A stretch of 55,188 nucleotides of DNA from CAZUGO01 sp964619935 (GTDB lineage: Bacteria; Planctomycetota; Phycisphaerae; UBA1845; CAIVHJ01): the NCBI GenBank assembly GCA_964619935.1, contig CAZUGO010000071.1, positions 1 through 55,188 of the forward strand, read 5' to 3'. Each line of letters starts with the position of its first letter. The first letter of the stretch is position 1. The translations under genes and the position numbers were made by a program. The notes beneath the pieces were generated by a model. The model saw only the letters and a list, made by a program, of their open reading frames with translations, did no database searches and had not been told where the DNA came from. Shown here in pieces: positions 43,434 through 50,615 of this stretch.

Positions 43434-44552
43434 TCATCGGGGCGCAGCCTCTGTCACATTCTGCATCAAATTCAGTCCTTGGGCATCCGCCTCGAACAGC
43501 ATGACCTGTCCTGGATCAATGGCCAGACCGACCGCAGTCTGCTCCCGCCAGGCGGGGGTCGCCGCGACGCTGGCCAGCAATGGCTGTCCGCTGTGGGTCA
43601 CGCAATGAACGTTCATGGTCGAACCCAGGTACTCCAACAAAGCAATCCGGGCGTCCAGTCCGGCGCCGGGTGGCTGCAACTGGATGGCCTGCGGTCGAAC
43701 ACCAACCAGCACGTCCCGGCCGCGAGGTGCCCGCACTGGGGGCCGGGCGAGGCGGATTTCACCCGCGGCGGTACGGACCGCACAGGCTCCTGCGGTCGAC
43801 TCCAGGCGCCCGTCAAGAAAGTTCATCGAAGGCACACCCACGAACCCGGCAACAAAACGGTTCAGCGGCTTCTCGAACAGTTGCGGACCGCTGCCGATCT
43901 GCACCAGGCGCCCGCCGTTGAGCACCGCAACGCGATCGCCCAAGGCCATGGCTTCTTCCTGATCGTGGGTCACATACAACGCCGTGGCCCCAAGGTCTCG
44001 CAGCAGGCCTTTGATCACGGCCCGCATCCGGACGCGGGCCGGAGCGTCCAAGCTCGCCAGCGGTTCGTCAAGCAGAAAGCCCCGCGGCCGCTTGACTACC
44101 GCTCGGGCTAAAGCCACCCGCTGCGACTGACCGCCCGACAACGTTCCCGGGCGGCGGGACAGCAATCCACCGATCTGCAACCCTTCGGCGACCTCGAGGA
44201 TCCGCTGCCGGATGTCTCGGCGCTTGCGGGCCTGACCCTGCAACGAGAACGCCAAGTTGTCGAAGACCGTCATCTGCGGGTACAGCGCCAGATCTTGAAA
44301 CACCACCGCGAGGTGCCGCCGATGCGGCTGAACTCGCGTCACTTCCTGGTGGTCGATCCAGACCGACCCATGCGTCGGACGTTCCAAACCTGCGGTCAGG
44401 CGAATCGTCGTAGTCTTGCCACACCCCGAAGGGCCGAGCACGGCCAGCAGTTCACCCGGGTTGACCGTCAGGCTCAGATCCGCAACAGCGGTCACGGCTC
44501 GGCTGCCCTTGCCGTAGTGCTTGGTCAGCCCACGCAGTTCGATTTCGGACAC
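43434..44552 (-). CDS. ABC transporter ATP-binding protein, sugar-importer (MalK/UgpC) type
   Basis: The 372-residue ATPase has Walker A GPSGCGKTT (40-48), a Q-loop in VVFQDLALYPQM, signature LSGGQ (138-142), Walker B LLDEP (160-164) and switch His196 in VTHD. The C-terminal third is a TOBE/OB-type regulatory domain (DVLVGVRPQAIQL, EYLGSTMNVH), as in MalK, UgpC and MsmX, which energise uptake of sugars or glycerol-3-phosphate. No permease or binding protein lies nearby, so it may be a shared multitask ATPase. GTG 44552 is chosen: family homology begins there and GGAGG lies 12 bases upstream. A consensus promoter is at 44612-44639. Confidence 0.88.
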   Translation of the reverse strand: MSEIELRGLTKHYGKGSRAVTAVADLSLTVNPGELLAVLGPSGCGKTTTIRLTAGLERPTHGSVWIDHQEVTRVQPHRRHLAVVFQDLALYPQMTVFDNLAFSLQGQARKRRDIRQRILEVAEGLQIGGLLSRRPGTLSGGQSQRVALARAVVKRPRGFLLDEPLASLDAPARVRMRAVIKGLLRDLGATALYVTHDQEEAMALGDRVAVLNGGRLVQIGSGPQLFEKPLNRFVAGFVGVPSMNFLDGRLESTAGACAVRTAAGEIRLARPPVRAPRGRDVLVGVRPQAIQLQPPGAGLDARIALLEYLGSTMNVHCVTHSGQPLLASVAATPAWREQTAVGLAIDPGQVMLFEADAQGLNLMQNVTEAAPR

Positions 44553-44611
44553 AACGGGTGCGGACCTCCAATCGAACCTGGCGGCAGGCGTTGCCCAACC
44601 GACGCGCAAGC

Positions 44612-44639
44612 ATTATAGAGCCATAACCCTACGTGTCAA
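44612..44639 (-). promoter_or_regulatory. Consensus sigma70 promoter of the ABC ATPase gene
   Basis: TTGACA (minus strand, 44639-44634), 16-base spacer, TATAAT (44617-44612): both hexamers are perfect consensus. The expected start point is near 44605. Confidence 0.8.
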
Positions 44640-44711
44640 TTCGTTTTAGGCGTTCCGCTGGTCTGATCGAGACCGGGCATTGGCCCGGGGGCGGCCCTTT
44701 CAAGTTGTCGC

Positions 44712-44739
44712 TTGCAAATGCCGCTCTGCCGGGTATAAA
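44712..44739 (+). promoter_or_regulatory. Probable promoter of the alpha/beta hydrolase gene
   Basis: TTGCAA (44712-44717), 16-base spacer, TATAAA (44734-44739), 65 bases upstream of the ATG. Confidence 0.55.
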
Positions 44740-44804
44740 CCGATTACCTTTGGCTCGCGGTGGCTTCCATTCCGACGCGGCCTGGTCGTGGGGCGCGGCA
44801 CTAA

Positions 44805-45875
44805 ATGCTCGAGTTCCTGACGGTTAACTGGGCGCTTATCTCTATTGCGGCCACCATCTTGGTGCTGGTGCTGGTACCCTACCTGGTGGTTCGTAAATAC
44901 GTTCGCATCGCGGTCAATATCGTGCGCGACGCCGTGCCCCCGCTGAGCATGGGCCCGCGGGATTTTGTCCGGATGGAGGGCGATATTGTCGAATTCAGGG
45001 CGTTTGACGGGGTTCGCCTGCAGGGCATGTTCCTGTACGGCAACGAGGGCGGACCTTGCCGCGGGATGGTCATTTTTGCCCACGAGTTCAAGAGCGACAT
45101 GTACAGCGCGGCCCGCTACTGCCAGGGGCTGTTGGATGCCGGCTTCGACGTGTTCGGATTCGACTTCCGGAACCACGGCGGCTCAACCGTTCAGGAGGGC
45201 TATCACCCGCTGCAGTGGTGCACCGATCGTGAACTCAGCGATCTGCTGGGAGCCATTGCCTACGTCGAGGACTGGCTGGAACGGCGTCAACGACCCAAGG
45301 TCATCGGGTTGTTCGGAATCTCGCGGGGCGGGGCCGCTTGCCTGCTGGCGTCGTGGCACAACCCGACGGTCGGGGCCATCATCACCGATGGGGCCTTCAG
45401 CTCAGACAAGGTGATCGAGCACTTCATGAAGCGCTGGGCGGGAATCTTCGCCAAGGTGCGCTTCGTCTACGAGAACCACCCGCCGACCTTCTGGCGCTTT
45501 CTGCGTTGGATGTTGTTTCGCGAGTGCCGGCGGAAGCTGGGGATCCGGCTGCCCTCGGCCCGGAAGGCCATTCTGGGGATGAAGCCAACCCCGATTCTGC
45601 TGATCCACGGCGAACGCGATGGGTACATTCCGGTGGATCAGAGCCGCATGCTGTACGCGGCCGCCCAGGACCCCAAGTCGATGTGGATCGTGCCGCGGGC
45701 CAAACACAATCAAAGTGCCATCGTCGAACCGGAGGCCTACGCCCGGCGCACGGCCGCGTTTTTCCGCCGCTACCTGCACGACGCGCCGCCGTCTCCGGTG
45801 GAAGCGGTGGAACGATCGACCCCCGCGATTCCGCTGCCGTCGGCCGCCCAACCGCTGGTCCGCGGCAACTCCTGA
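44805..45875 (+). CDS. Membrane-anchored alpha/beta hydrolase
   Basis: The 356-residue protein has one N-terminal transmembrane helix (about 8-29). An alpha/beta hydrolase domain follows: oxyanion-side FAHEFKSD, nucleophile elbow GISRGG with Ser173, acid Asp272 in GERDGYIP and base His301 in AKHNQS. It is related to the BAAT/DUF1749-like and prolyl-oligopeptidase-type esterases, and the substrate is unknown. A C-terminal Pro/Ala tail is present. The gene is divergent from the ABC ATPase gene, each with its own promoter. Confidence 0.87.
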   Translation: MLEFLTVNWALISIAATILVLVLVPYLVVRKYVRIAVNIVRDAVPPLSMGPRDFVRMEGDIVEFRAFDGVRLQGMFLYGNEGGPCRGMVIFAHEFKSDMYSAARYCQGLLDAGFDVFGFDFRNHGGSTVQEGYHPLQWCTDRELSDLLGAIAYVEDWLERRQRPKVIGLFGISRGGAACLLASWHNPTVGAIITDGAFSSDKVIEHFMKRWAGIFAKVRFVYENHPPTFWRFLRWMLFRECRRKLGIRLPSARKAILGMKPTPILLIHGERDGYIPVDQSRMLYAAAQDPKSMWIVPRAKHNQSAIVEPEAYARRTAAFFRRYLHDAPPSPVEAVERSTPAIPLPSAAQPLVRGNS

Positions 45876-45880
45876 TCCGT

Positions 45881-45899
45881 GGGCGGCCATCCGCCGCCC
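45881..45899. terminator. GC hairpin between convergent genes
   Basis: GGGCGGC, CATCC loop, GCCGCCC in the 40-base gap between the hydrolase and the minus-strand lipoprotein gene. There is no T-run, so termination is plausible but not certain. Confidence 0.4.
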
Positions 45900-45915
45900 G
45901 GCCGGCTCGGGCCAA

Positions 45916-46371
45916 TCACTCTTTGTAGTATTGGTTGTATTGCATGACTTCGGCTTCCCAGTTGTCGTCGGTGCTCTGCCAGGCCTTGTCGCGCAGGTGT
46001 AACTCGACGATGGGTGTCTTGAATTCGCCTTTGCCCTGGGTGATCTTGGGAATCATCTTGAGCGCCCACAGATCATCCGGGTAGGTGTATTCGCCGTTCT
46101 CGCCTCGAATGCGGTACTTCAGGCGGAAGTGTACTTCGTGAACGGTCAGGCCGTGGGCTTCCCTGGCCTCGACCTGCATGGAGATTTTCTGGCGCTCGGG
46201 TTCCTTGATGATCTTGACGGTGGTGGTGATTTCCGGCTTGGGCAAACTGGGGTCGGCCGTCCACTCGCGCAGGTCAATCTGCTTGGGAGCAGGCTGCTCC
46301 TTCTTGCACGAGGCGGTCGATAATCCCATGCACAGGGCCACCAGGGTGGCGCTCAGAACGCGGTGCGGCAT
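45916..46371 (-). CDS. Small lipoprotein, unknown function
   Basis: The 151-residue protein has a signal peptide and lipobox STASC followed by KKEQP. The mature part is a single soluble beta-type domain (ITTTVKIIKEPERQKISMQV, EVHFRLKYRIRGENGEY, KGEFKTPIVELHLRDKAW). A GAGGAG ribosome site lies 5 bases before the ATG on the minus strand. The fold recalls transthyretin/FN3-like sandwiches but the family is not recognised. It probably sits on the periplasmic face of a membrane. Confidence 0.8.
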   Translation of the reverse strand: MPHRVLSATLVALCMGLSTASCKKEQPAPKQIDLREWTADPSLPKPEITTTVKIIKEPERQKISMQVEAREAHGLTVHEVHFRLKYRIRGENGEYTYPDDLWALKMIPKITQGKGEFKTPIVELHLRDKAWQSTDDNWEAEVMQYNQYYKE

Positions 46372-46447
46372 GTGTCTCCTCTACAAAACCTAGCGGTCGG
46401 CTCGATCCATGATCGGGCAGGTGGCTGAGGCGTCCAAACCAACTGGC

Positions 46448-46476
46448 AGCTTACGGGTGCGGAAATGCCCCGTCAA
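46448..46476 (-). promoter_or_regulatory. Possible promoter of the small lipoprotein gene
   Basis: TTGACG (minus strand, 46476-46471), 17-base spacer, TAAGCT (46453-46448). Confidence 0.3.
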
Positions 46477-46571
46477 GCATAGCCGCGCGCAGCGGCAACT
46501 CCTTTGAAGCAAGGCTGTTGTGATCCGGTTTTAACGCTTGACAGCCCCCGGGGGATCAGTCATGATACGGG

Positions 46572-46606
46572 TTGACGCATATCGTTCTGGTCGCATAGAA
46601 CGTTCT
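46572..46606 (+). promoter_or_regulatory. Possible promoter with overlapping palindromic operator
   Basis: TTGACG (46572-46577), 18-base spacer, TAGAAC (46596-46601). The perfect palindrome AGAACGTTCT (46597-46606) covers the -10, and an extra CGTTCT half-site lies at 46583-46588, arranged like a repressor site. It would control the downstream prepilin-like genes. Confidence 0.35.
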
Positions 46607-46715
46607 TGAGCCACTTCTCGAACAAGGACATGACTGTTCTCGCCGGCGGGTTCGCGCGAATGGAACTAGTGCTTTGACCGCATCTTAGGGATGTCACAGA
46701 ATTGGAGATGGATCC

Positions 46716-47864
46716 ATGATTCAGCCTATCCATCGCCGGGGTTGCCGTGCGCAGCCGGGCTTCACCCTGGTTGAGCTACTGGTGGTCATCGCGATCATCG
46801 CGCTCTTGATCTCGATTCTGCTGCCGTCGTTGGGCAAGGCCCGCGAACAGGCCAAGTCGAGCAGGTGTCTGGCCAACCTGCACGACATCATGGCCGCCTC
46901 CACCTCATACGCGTTTGCCGATTCCAGCGAGTACTTGATCCCGCTGTCGCCCACGCTGCCCAGCAGTGACTACCTCAGCGCCGCACGGCGGGCCTGGGGC
47001 GGCAAGAGCGGCTTGCACACCATTGGCGGGGAATTTCCTGGGCATCCCACCTGGTACAACGGCGTCAAGTACGGCATCTGGTCGACCAAGAACGGTTTCG
47101 GTCCCAGCAAACGGCCGTTGAATCAGCTCCTGTACCGGAATTCCTTCGCGAACCGCTCCTACAACGAAATCAAGACCCTCGATGTGGCGGTGGCCAAGCT
47201 CGACGAGAACCTCGATCTGCCGACCTTCAAGTGCCCGTCGGACGTCGGGTATCAGGCCGGGCTGGACGGCAGCACCGATGTCATCTTCGGCTACGGCACC
47301 GGCGAACATCGCGAGTACAAAGAGTCGCTCAGCACCTACGACGCCATGGGCAACAGTTACGCCACCGATTCGGTGCTGGTGGTGACCGTTGGCGGAGAGG
47401 CCGGATCGGGTGACGTCCGCTCCTTTGGCCCCTTCCTGCGGCAATACTCGGCGATTCCCACGCCCAGCCGGGTGGTCACCTACTTGGAGAGCAACGGATT
47501 TTACGCGGCGCTGTGGAACTATCTGGGTGGCGAAATCGACAACGCCGGCGAGGCCTACACCTTCGGCTGGCACGGCAAGCCGCGGCAGTTCAACGTGTCA
47601 TATGCCGATGGGCACGTCAACCCGGCGCTGTTTGAAGTACGCACCAACGCCAGCGGCGTTAGCGGCGTCGGTCAGGTCACCTACGGCCCAAACTATGAGC
47701 TGCGCGGCGGGACGGTGACCAACATGCTCTACAATACCAACCTCGAAGACCCCAATGCCTACACCTTCGGCGACATCGGGCGCTATCTGGTCAGTGGTCC
47801 ATGGGGGGTCAACCACTGTCAGCCGGCACCGTACACCTACACGCCGGGACTGTTGTGGAACTAA
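46716..47864 (+). CDS. Prepilin-like protein (type II/IV secretion pseudopilin style), copy 1
   Basis: The 382-residue protein has a class III signal: Gly15 then FTLVE with Glu20, followed by a 22-residue hydrophobic helix ending in ISILLPSL. Prepilin peptidase would cut after Gly15. The large C-terminal part contains FKCPSDVGYQAGLDGS and near the end WHGKPRQFNVSYADGH, resembling the H-x9-DG motif of the abundant planctomycete DUF1559-like prepilin-type proteins. The same layout occurs in the protein encoded at 48264. A helix like this assembles into a pseudopilus or anchors the protein in the inner membrane. It is followed by a small membrane protein gene 19 bases later. Confidence 0.88.
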   Translation: MIQPIHRRGCRAQPGFTLVELLVVIAIIALLISILLPSLGKAREQAKSSRCLANLHDIMAASTSYAFADSSEYLIPLSPTLPSSDYLSAARRAWGGKSGLHTIGGEFPGHPTWYNGVKYGIWSTKNGFGPSKRPLNQLLYRNSFANRSYNEIKTLDVAVAKLDENLDLPTFKCPSDVGYQAGLDGSTDVIFGYGTGEHREYKESLSTYDAMGNSYATDSVLVVTVGGEAGSGDVRSFGPFLRQYSAIPTPSRVVTYLESNGFYAALWNYLGGEIDNAGEAYTFGWHGKPRQFNVSYADGHVNPALFEVRTNASGVSGVGQVTYGPNYELRGGTVTNMLYNTNLEDPNAYTFGDIGRYLVSGPWGVNHCQPAPYTYTPGLLWN

Positions 47865-47883
47865 GCAGGAGGATGCAATCGCG

Positions 47884-48207
47884 ATGTTCACAAATAAGAA
47901 ACTGATCTGGGGCGGCGGCGGCGTGCTGCTGCTGGCCGGCGCCGCTTGGTTGCTGTTCGCAGGCGACCCCCCCGCAGGGGCCGCGCGCCGGGTCGCCCCG
48001 GTATCCCAGGCCCAGCCGGCGCCCCGGCCGCAGGCTCCAGCACCGGCGCCCCGGGTGGCGGCGGATCCGGTCGACGAACCGGTCGCACGCACCGGTCCGG
48101 AACCGACCCAGAAGCGCCGCCATGCCAAGCGGCAGCCACGGGAACGCAAGAATCATGAGGCCACGCCGGACACCGAGCAGCGACGGGTCAACGCCAAGCT
48201 CTTCTGA
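47884..48207 (+). CDS. Small single-TM protein with Pro/Ala linker and basic tail, copy 1
   Basis: 107 residues from ATG 47884, preceded by AGGAGG (47867-47872) at 11 bases. A short basic start (MFTNKK) is followed by one transmembrane helix (about 8-26), a Pro/Ala-rich periplasmic linker, and a tail rich in Lys/Arg (QKRRHAKRQPRERKN). The gene at 49457 has the same plan, and both follow a prepilin-like gene. The protein may work with the prepilin-like protein; the family is not recognised. Confidence 0.7.
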   Translation: MFTNKKLIWGGGGVLLLAGAAWLLFAGDPPAGAARRVAPVSQAQPAPRPQAPAPAPRVAADPVDEPVARTGPEPTQKRRHAKRQPRERKNHEATPDTEQRRVNAKLF

Positions 48208-48263
48208 TCAGACCGCACCAAGCCGGCGCCGGACGGAGGGCGCCGACCCGTGGAGAAGACGTC

Positions 48264-49433
48264 ATGAGCGCACCGCAATATCACGCCCGCCGCGGCCGAT
48301 CGGCGGCCTTTACGCTGGTGGAGTTGCTGGTGGTCATCGCCATCATCGCGCTGTTGATTTCGATTCTGCTGCCGTCGCTGTCCACGGCCCGCGAGCAGGC
48401 CAAGTCTTCCAAGTGTCTGGCCAACCTGCGCGACCAGTTGGCGGCCTGCCAGGTGTATGCCCAGGAGGATCCCGAGGAGAACCTGGTGCCCGTCCATTCG
48501 CGGTACCTGGCGGCGATTGCCCAGAACCAGAACGGTCCCAACAGCCCGGGTCAATACATTTCCGCCGGGCGACGCGCGTACGGCGGCAAGAGCGGTGCCT
48601 ACGATTACGACGAGGAGCAGACCCCGCTGGGAACCGGGTTTCCTCCGGGGGCCATGACCAACATCGGGCGGTACTCCACCGCCAACGACATGGGGCCGGC
48701 CACCCGACCGCTGAATCGCTATTTGTACCGCTCGATTCAGGATCGTGCCGGCGAGACGCTCGAGGAAATGCGCAAAGACGAGGAACTGTCGTTCGATGTC
48801 TTCAAGTGTCCCTCGGACGTCGGCTATCTTTCGGGCCAAGACGGCAGCGCGGGCACCTACCTGGGGCTGGGGCTGGCCTACCTGCAGAATCGCAGCTTCT
48901 ATGACACCCACGGCAGCAGCTACGCCAGCGACACCATATTGTTGGGATTGCCGGGCAGCGGCGAGCCGCTGACCTCCATCGGTCCGTGGCTGCGGCCTTA
49001 CTCACAGATTCCACGAGTCAGTCGCACCACCGTGCTCAAAGAAACCAAGGGGTTCTATGCTTCAGGCTGGAATGCCGTGGCCGTCGGAGACCCCAGCGAG
49101 TGGACCACCGGCAACCATGGAGCGGTTCGGACGCACAACACCGCCTTTGCCGACGGGCACGCCGCCCCGGTGCGCTACGAAGTTCGTACCGATGTGAATC
49201 AGATCGTCAACGGCCAGGTCGTGCACAGCGGCAACTTTGAGGTCCGGGGCGGCCGTCTGGAACAGACCGAGGTTATCGGCTGGTACGTCAATAGTGCCGG
49301 CGCCTACGTCTACGAGTACAAGTTCGCCCTGCCGCCGGCCCAGGGCGCCCTGGGCCATCTGATGTACAGCGGGGAAGACTGGACCGACCATTGCTTTCCG
49401 GCCCCCGCGGTGAACACCAACATGAGCATGTAA
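48264..49433 (+). CDS. Prepilin-like protein, copy 2
   Basis: The 389-residue protein is paralogous to that encoded at 46716: same FTLVELLVV helix, then AREQAKSSKCLANLRDQ, RRAYGGKSGAYD, TRPLNRYLYRS, FKCPSDVGYLSGQDGS and a late NTAFADGHAAP. Residue 15, the expected cleavage-site -1 position, is Ala instead of the usual Gly, so processing may be slower or absent. Glu20 is kept. It is preceded by 56 bases after the small membrane protein gene, with GGAG upstream of the ATG. Confidence 0.88.
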   Translation: MSAPQYHARRGRSAAFTLVELLVVIAIIALLISILLPSLSTAREQAKSSKCLANLRDQLAACQVYAQEDPEENLVPVHSRYLAAIAQNQNGPNSPGQYISAGRRAYGGKSGAYDYDEEQTPLGTGFPPGAMTNIGRYSTANDMGPATRPLNRYLYRSIQDRAGETLEEMRKDEELSFDVFKCPSDVGYLSGQDGSAGTYLGLGLAYLQNRSFYDTHGSSYASDTILLGLPGSGEPLTSIGPWLRPYSQIPRVSRTTVLKETKGFYASGWNAVAVGDPSEWTTGNHGAVRTHNTAFADGHAAPVRYEVRTDVNQIVNGQVVHSGNFEVRGGRLEQTEVIGWYVNSAGAYVYEYKFALPPAQGALGHLMYSGEDWTDHCFPAPAVNTNMSM

Positions 49434-49456
49434 CCCGTTCCCGGATGCGAGTTCTC

Positions 49457-49822
49457 ATGGGCAGCAAGAAACAAATCATCGTTTTGGCGGCCTGCGGCGC
49501 GTTGCTGGTCATCGCGCTGGCCACCTACTTCAGTTCGGCAGCCGATCCTGACGCCACTCCGGGCGGCCGGACTGCGGCTGGCGCTGCCACCGCCGGCGGG
49601 TTGTCAGCCCCGGTGGTTCCGCCGCGCGGCGCTCCGCGGCATTCGTCGGATCGGGCTGGGGTGACCGCCGACCCGGCCGCGCCGGACGCCGCCGAGGGCA
49701 GCGCCACATCATCCTCGCCCAAGAAACGCCGCCCAGCGAAGCAGCCGCCCAGGGACCGGGGACAGCGGCCGGCGACTGCGGACGAATCAGAACCCACCCA
49801 GAAGGTCCCGTTCGGGCGCTGA
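49457..49822 (+). CDS. Small single-TM protein with basic tail, copy 2
   Basis: 121 residues from ATG 49457 (ATG 49445 is an alternative four codons earlier). It has a short basic start (MGSKKQ), one transmembrane helix (about 6-24), a Gly/Ala/Pro-rich linker and a basic tail (PKKRRPAKQPPRDRG). Order, length and composition mirror the product at 47884, and both contain EPTQK near the end. The shared plan suggests the pair prepilin plus small protein was duplicated as a unit. No ribosome binding site is obvious. Confidence 0.65.
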   Translation: MGSKKQIIVLAACGALLVIALATYFSSAADPDATPGGRTAAGAATAGGLSAPVVPPRGAPRHSSDRAGVTADPAAPDAAEGSATSSSPKKRRPAKQPPRDRGQRPATADESEPTQKVPFGR

Positions 49823-49883
49823 GCCGGGTTCGTCCGGTGGGCAACTCCCATCCCGGGCGGTCGCTCGTCCGCTCACCACCCAG

Positions 49884-50585
49884 TCAGCTCCGGGACCAGC
49901 GCCACTCGGCGTATTCGAGATCCTCTGGATAGTCGATGTCCAGCCGCGAGGCCGGGGGCGTGAAGAACGGGATCACCTTGCCGTGGAAAGGATCCAGCGA
50001 TCGAAGCAGCGCGGCGGCCCGCCACCAGTAGATCAGGCCGTCCGGTCGATACCTGGGCGGCAAGTGTTGGCGGCTGGCGCCAGCGTCGGCCGGGTGGTCC
50101 GGCAGCAGTTGCCCGTGGCTCAGGTGCAGGGCCCGTTGCGGATGGGGCTCGAACGGGCTGACCGACATGACCACGTCGGCGTCGGGAACCTCCTGGATCC
50201 GGCGGCGGGCGGCCACGATATCCCCGGCGGTTCGAAAGGGGCAGGTGGGCTGCAGGATGCACACCCACTCGAACCGTCGCTGCGGTTCGAACCATTGCAG
50301 GGCATGGCGCACCACGGCGGGCACCTCGACGAGATCGGCGGTGAGTTCGGCGCCCCGGGTGAATGGCACCTCGGCCCCGGCGTCACGGGCGAGCAGGGCG
50401 ATGTCGGGACTGTCGGTGGAGACCAGCACGGTTTCGAAGACGCCGGCCGCCAGGGCCGACTGCACGGCCCGACACACCAGGGGGATCCCGCCGAGCGCCG
50501 CCAGATTCTTGCCGGGGAAGCGCGTGCTTCTGGTCTTGGCGGGAATGACGGCCAGGTTTCCGGGGGCACCGATTTCGTTCATCAC
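49884..50585 (-). CDS. CMP-sugar cytidylyltransferase (NeuA/PseF-like)
   Basis: The 233-residue nucleotidyltransferase begins LAVIPAKTRSTRFPGKNL, the CTP-binding start of CMP-N-acetylneuraminate synthetases, followed by VLVSTDSPDIALLARDAGAE, ILQPTCPFRTAGDI and a C-terminal RLDIDYPEDLEYAE. Enzymes of this group activate nonulosonic acids or related acidic sugars with CTP for glycan synthesis. Typical AKxxSxRxPGKN is kept. No sialic or pseudaminic acid synthase (NeuB) is in the window, so the substrate is open. It follows the PLP enzyme gene by 30 bases in the same operon. Confidence 0.85.
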   Translation of the reverse strand: MMNEIGAPGNLAVIPAKTRSTRFPGKNLAALGGIPLVCRAVQSALAAGVFETVLVSTDSPDIALLARDAGAEVPFTRGAELTADLVEVPAVVRHALQWFEPQRRFEWVCILQPTCPFRTAGDIVAARRRIQEVPDADVVMSVSPFEPHPQRALHLSHGQLLPDHPADAGASRQHLPPRYRPDGLIYWWRAAALLRSLDPFHGKVIPFFTPPASRLDIDYPEDLEYAEWRWSRS

Positions 50586-50615
50586 TGCGCCGCTGCCGCA
50601 CCGCAGCGGGTCCTC

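Larger units (their letters stand above)
46372..46715. other. Divergent regulatory region between small lipoprotein and prepilin-like module
   Basis: 344 bases with no coding frame. Candidate promoters on both strands and a palindromic operator are listed separately. Confidence 0.5.

Noticed and set aside
46540..46600. TTGACA near 46538 as an alternative prepilin promoter
   Set aside because: No -10 hexamer at 16-18 bases; the pair at 46572-46601 fits better.
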